Source of the DNA: Candidatus Shapirobacteria bacterium
GTDB taxonomy: Bacteria > Patescibacteriota > Microgenomatia > UBA12405
NCBI GenBank assembly: GCA_009885205.1
Contig: VFLE01000111.1
Location: 1 to 23,495 of the forward strand
DNA length: 23,495 nt
Direction of reading: 5' to 3'
The notes under the pieces were generated by a model that ran no database searches, was not told the origin of the DNA, and was given only the letters and a program-made list of their open reading frames with translations. Below are positions 21,182 to 23,495 of this stretch, piece after piece. How positions within the stretch are numbered: the first letter of the stretch is position 1; each line of letters starts with the position of its first letter. The position numbers and the translations under genes were made by a program.

Positions 21182-21718
21182 TCAAATAAACCATTTTTCG
21201 GCATATTTAGTTATTTTATCAACATCATAATTCCATTTTTTCAATCTTTCAGATGCGATTTTAGTTGGTAACAATATGTCATTAACAAATGCTGCAACAC
21301 AATCAATTCCTTTTGCATACAACGATGTTACTGTTTTGTGGTCTTCAAATTCTAAGAACCATTCCCATTGATTTTTATCTAAAATATTTTTTACAATATC
21401 CCTCTCGTTGTTTGCATTTTGCTCTGTTTTTAACGATGTGGGGATATCACCTGTCACTGTTTCACCGATATCATGAATTGACAACATTGCCAAACATCTT
21501 TCAATGTTTACTTCATTTTTTCTTGAGATATGTGGGTAAATGTATGTGGCAATAATAGGCAATAAACCTACATGTTCAACTAAATTTTCTCGAATACTCT
21601 CATCGTCAATTTTAAACTTACTACTATACCTATCTTTTACTATCGTCGATCTTTTAACTTTCCAATATTTAGTAACTATTGTCAACAAATCAAAAACTAT
21701 TTTATTTGAATCATTCAT
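21182..21718 (-). CDS. HD-domain phosphohydrolase; in-frame TGA before a 29-codon extension
   Basis: A 178-residue metal-dependent hydrolase of the HD superfamily, close in layout to YfbR-type 5'-deoxynucleotidases. Ligands seen: His49 in LVEHVGLL, His82-Asp83 in SIHDIGETVTGDIP (HD motif, with Glu86), and a later Asp in GIDCVAAFVNDILLP. Likely acts on nucleoside monophosphates (inference). The frame ends at TGA (21182-21184) but stays open for 29 more sense codons to TAA (21092-21094), ending 3 bases before the next gene. The extension (DENFYEMFKLFMSEYSAIL...) looks like protein, so the TGA may be a recent nonsense mutation, a read-through site or a sequencing error. Start ATG is 1 base after the trmH stop codon. 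Confidence 0.85.
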   Translation of the reverse strand: MNDSNKIVFDLLTIVTKYWKVKRSTIVKDRYSSKFKIDDESIRENLVEHVGLLPIIATYIYPHISRKNEVNIERCLAMLSIHDIGETVTGDIPTSLKTEQNANNERDIVKNILDKNQWEWFLEFEDHKTVTSLYAKGIDCVAAFVNDILLPTKIASERLKKWNYDVDKITKYAEKWFI

Positions 21719-21719
21719 A

Positions 21720-22250
21720 TCATATTTTACTCCCTTTTTGTCTCCCGTACTCCCACATCAAAATCCCCGCTGTTACCGACAGATTTAAACTCTGAACCAT
21801 TCCCAACATTGGTATATAAATTTTTTGATCTGCTCCCTCAATCGCCATCTGACTTAAGCCCCGATGCTCATTTCCTAAAACTATTGCCGTTTTTTCCTGA
21901 GATCTGATATCTGACAAACTGAGATCTTTAGCTTCCCCATCCAGTACTGTTGCATAAATTTTATAGCCCTCTTCCTTTAGTTTCTTGTAACATTCACTTG
22001 TCGATTTAAAAATTTCAAAATCCAACCACTTATTGGCACTACTCGAACTGGCTTTGCCCACTTTTTTTGGGTTAAAAACTTTTTCCTGGTCAAAAATAAT
22101 ATAAATTTTCCCAAAACCAAAGGCATCCGCCGATCGCCACACTGCTGCCGCATTGTGAGGATCATGAATGTCTTCTAATACAATTATCCCCTGATGTCTG
22201 TTTTCCATCACTTTATTAATTTTTTTCTGTCTTGTCGTAATTTCTTCCAT
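21720..22250 (-). CDS. TrmH-like tRNA/rRNA 2'-O-methyltransferase (SPOUT)
   Basis: A 176-residue SpoU/TrmH-family RNA ribose methyltransferase with the deep-knot fold. Motif 1 is EDIHDPHNAAAVWRSADAFG, motif 2 is VLGNEHRGLS and motif 3 is IPMLGMVQSLNLSVTAGI. The MVQSLNLSVTAGILMWE form and absence of an N-terminal substrate-binding domain are closest to TrmH (tRNA Gm18), but the exact target cannot be set from sequence alone. It is shorter than typical TrmH, lacking the C-terminal extension. Sits in a tight minus-strand operon: 3 bases after the glycosyltransferase stop, 1 base before the HD gene start codon. Confidence 0.9.
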   Translation of the reverse strand: MEEITTRQKKINKVMENRHQGIIVLEDIHDPHNAAAVWRSADAFGFGKIYIIFDQEKVFNPKKVGKASSSSANKWLDFEIFKSTSECYKKLKEEGYKIYATVLDGEAKDLSLSDIRSQEKTAIVLGNEHRGLSQMAIEGADQKIYIPMLGMVQSLNLSVTAGILMWEYGRQKGSKI

Positions 22251-22253
22251 TGG

Positions 22254-23495
22254 TTATTTTACCTTAATTTTCCACAAATTATTTTCTTTCACGTATTCTT
22301 TAATTACATAACCTTCCCAACCATATTCATTTATTTTATTTCTATTACCACTGTCCAACAATCTATAAGCATCACGATATTGACTGTTGTTTATTAGTTC
22401 ATTCCACTTTATTACTGTATTACTTTTATCCGGGAAAAAATTAAACCACAACCAGGGTGTGTAACTCAGCAAAATTAATATCAATACCCAGTTTCGTTTT
22501 TCAAAATACTTCCCTACAATTAATATTAGTATTGGTGTCAAAAAAACCAGGTATCTTGGCCAAAAATCAATTGTTAGACACATCAATATATACCCCATTC
22601 CCATCAATGATAAATACACATATTTTAAATTTTTGAAAAATAAAGTCCTTACTAACAATATTGTACCTATAGGTAAAATAGCCGACCATCCTGTCATCGT
22701 AATTACTGTCCCTCCCACCCAAAAACCTTTATATTTATCCAAAAATATTGTTTTAAAAATATTCAACACATCGTGACTACCACCATTACCTTTTTGAAAA
22801 TTAATTACTTTTTCATGTAGACGAATCCAATGTATTGGGTTTAGATGTGCCACAAAATAGCATGTATAGGCCAGCACATATCCACCAATCACCCAAAACA
22901 AAAACATAATCATCTCTTTAATAAAATTATTTTTTGAGTTTTTATATATCCACCACCAGTCAACCAAACCAATCATTGGTACAAAGTACATTGGTTTAGT
23001 TCCTGCCACCAATCCCAAAAATATTGCACTCAGGGTATACCGTTTATTAAATAAAAAATATACATGAATCAAAAAAAACAGTGTCATTGGTAAATCAAGC
23101 ATGGTTTGCCCTATTTGTTCAATTATCAGCGGGTTTAATACCCACAAATACACCACTAGCCAATTTTTTGATACAAGCCAGATTGCAAAAATTGACAATA
23201 AATAAAAACCAAAACTAATTAAATATGGGTTACCCAAATATTTTGCCCCTACTCCATACCAATATTTACCCATTGGTGGCACCCAATAATCAACATTAAA
23301 TGGGTTTTCACCGTTTACCAATCGATATCCAATATATCTATATACGCCTTCATCAGAAATTACTCTTTTACTATTAGGTATGTTCCATTGCGAGGTGTAA
23401 TAATAATTCTCCCAATATTCCGGCTCAAATTTATAAGCAAATATCCAGCGGTTAAAATAACTAACAATCAAAATTATTACAATTAACCCTTCCCA
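22254..23495 (-). CDS. GT-C type membrane glycosyltransferase, 5' end outside window
   Basis: At least 413 residues of a polytopic membrane protein whose frame is open to the right edge (WEGLIVIILIVSYF continues upstream), so the true start is not seen. About 10 membrane helices follow a first extracytoplasmic loop with SDEGVYRYIGYRLVNGENPF, an Asp-Glu pair placed as in GT-C lipid-linked sugar transferases (PMT/ArnT and related). A soluble-looking C-terminal end of about 55 residues follows the last helix. It probably transfers a sugar from a polyprenyl carrier to a protein or cell-surface glycan; donor and acceptor are unknown. Confidence 0.75.
   Translation of the reverse strand, partial: WEGLIVIILIVSYFNRWIFAYKFEPEYWENYYYTSQWNIPNSKRVISDEGVYRYIGYRLVNGENPFNVDYWVPPMGKYWYGVGAKYLGNPYLISFGFYLLSIFAIWLVSKNWLVVYLWVLNPLIIEQIGQTMLDLPMTLFFLIHVYFLFNKRYTLSAIFLGLVAGTKPMYFVPMIGLVDWWWIYKNSKNNFIKEMIMFLFWVIGGYVLAYTCYFVAHLNPIHWIRLHEKVINFQKGNGGSHDVLNIFKTIFLDKYKGFWVGGTVITMTGWSAILPIGTILLVRTLFFKNLKYVYLSLMGMGYILMCLTIDFWPRYLVFLTPILILIVGKYFEKRNWVLILILLSYTPWLWFNFFPDKSNTVIKWNELINNSQYRDAYRLLDSGNRNKINEYGWEGYVIKEYVKENNLWKIKVK

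Noticed and set aside
21092..21184. Genome-wide use of TGA as a sense codon (as in Gracilibacteria)
   Set aside because: The repressor and trmH genes end at TGA in exactly the expected places, and no other gene here contains an internal TGA; the HD case looks isolated.
1..23495. CRISPR arrays, tRNA or rRNA genes, insertion sequences, known defence operons
   Set aside because: No regularly spaced direct repeats, tRNA-like cloverleaf with TTCRA loop, transposase motif or nuclease/defence gene was seen on either strand.

Overview
The window is AT-rich, very gene-dense DNA from a bacterium. Short genes, abutting or overlapping operons, a lack of Shine-Dalgarno sequences at most starts and the mix of gene families suggest Candidatus Patescibacteria (CPR), perhaps the Microgenomates. 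That placement is inferred from gene style and content; no rRNA or other taxonomic marker is present. Both ends cut through genes: fpg/mutM on the left and a GT-C type membrane glycosyltransferase on the right.

Layout: 1-1645 holds DNA repair (fpg, 5' cut off), a secreted coiled-coil protein and a small lipoprotein. 1617-3254 (minus) is an SGNH hydrolase, ECF sigma factor and small membrane protein (candidate anti-sigma) set, divergent from a membrane-anchored cupredoxin at 3283. 3719-6138 holds an unknown gene, a solitary CopG-type antitoxin on the minus strand, a SAM methyltransferase and a HAD hydrolase. 6140-13508 is the core of the window: a BlaI/CopY-type repressor and an M56 (BlaR1-like) membrane peptidase, then an HMA/TauE-SafE/cupredoxin fusion, a CopZ-like chaperone, a DUF2318 protein, a CopA-like P1B ATPase with an unusual C-terminal extension, and another cupredoxin-like protein. 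13495-14627 (minus) holds DUF2933, DUF5676 and DUF1624/HGSNAT-like membrane proteins. 14671-16101 holds a DsbA-like thiol oxidoreductase divergent from a CPVC membrane protein. 16203-18541 holds a polytopic membrane protein, an MFS transporter and an unknown soluble protein. 18546-23495 (minus) holds a Crp/Fnr regulator, oligoendopeptidase F, a 41-residue desulforedoxin-like protein, an HD-domain hydrolase, TrmH and the glycosyltransferase.

The main discovery is a local regulon. Six near-identical palindromes built on TACTAC...GTAGTA, which resemble BlaI/MecI operators, lie at 3267, 6124, 7428, 14629, 15515 and 19177. Four sit between a TTGACA -35 and the start codon and overlap the -10; in three of these the last operator base is the A of the ATG. 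The sites tie together copper-type transporters, cupredoxins, the repressor/protease pair, the DUF2933 operon, the CPVC protein, the Crp/Fnr gene and possibly the SGNH/ECF operon. I infer a BlaI-M56 metal (probably copper) stress circuit in which the M56 sensor has no beta-lactam-binding domain but has a short Cys/Met/His-containing tail.

A second theme is leaderless initiation: about 14 genes have a -10-like hexamer only 5-8 nt before the start codon. Two interspersed palindromic repeat families are also present. One has a copy inserted in frame in a coding region; the other shows a compensatory base-pair change between copies. No tRNA, rRNA, CRISPR array or insertion sequence was seen, and no stretch over about 300 bases lacks a gene.
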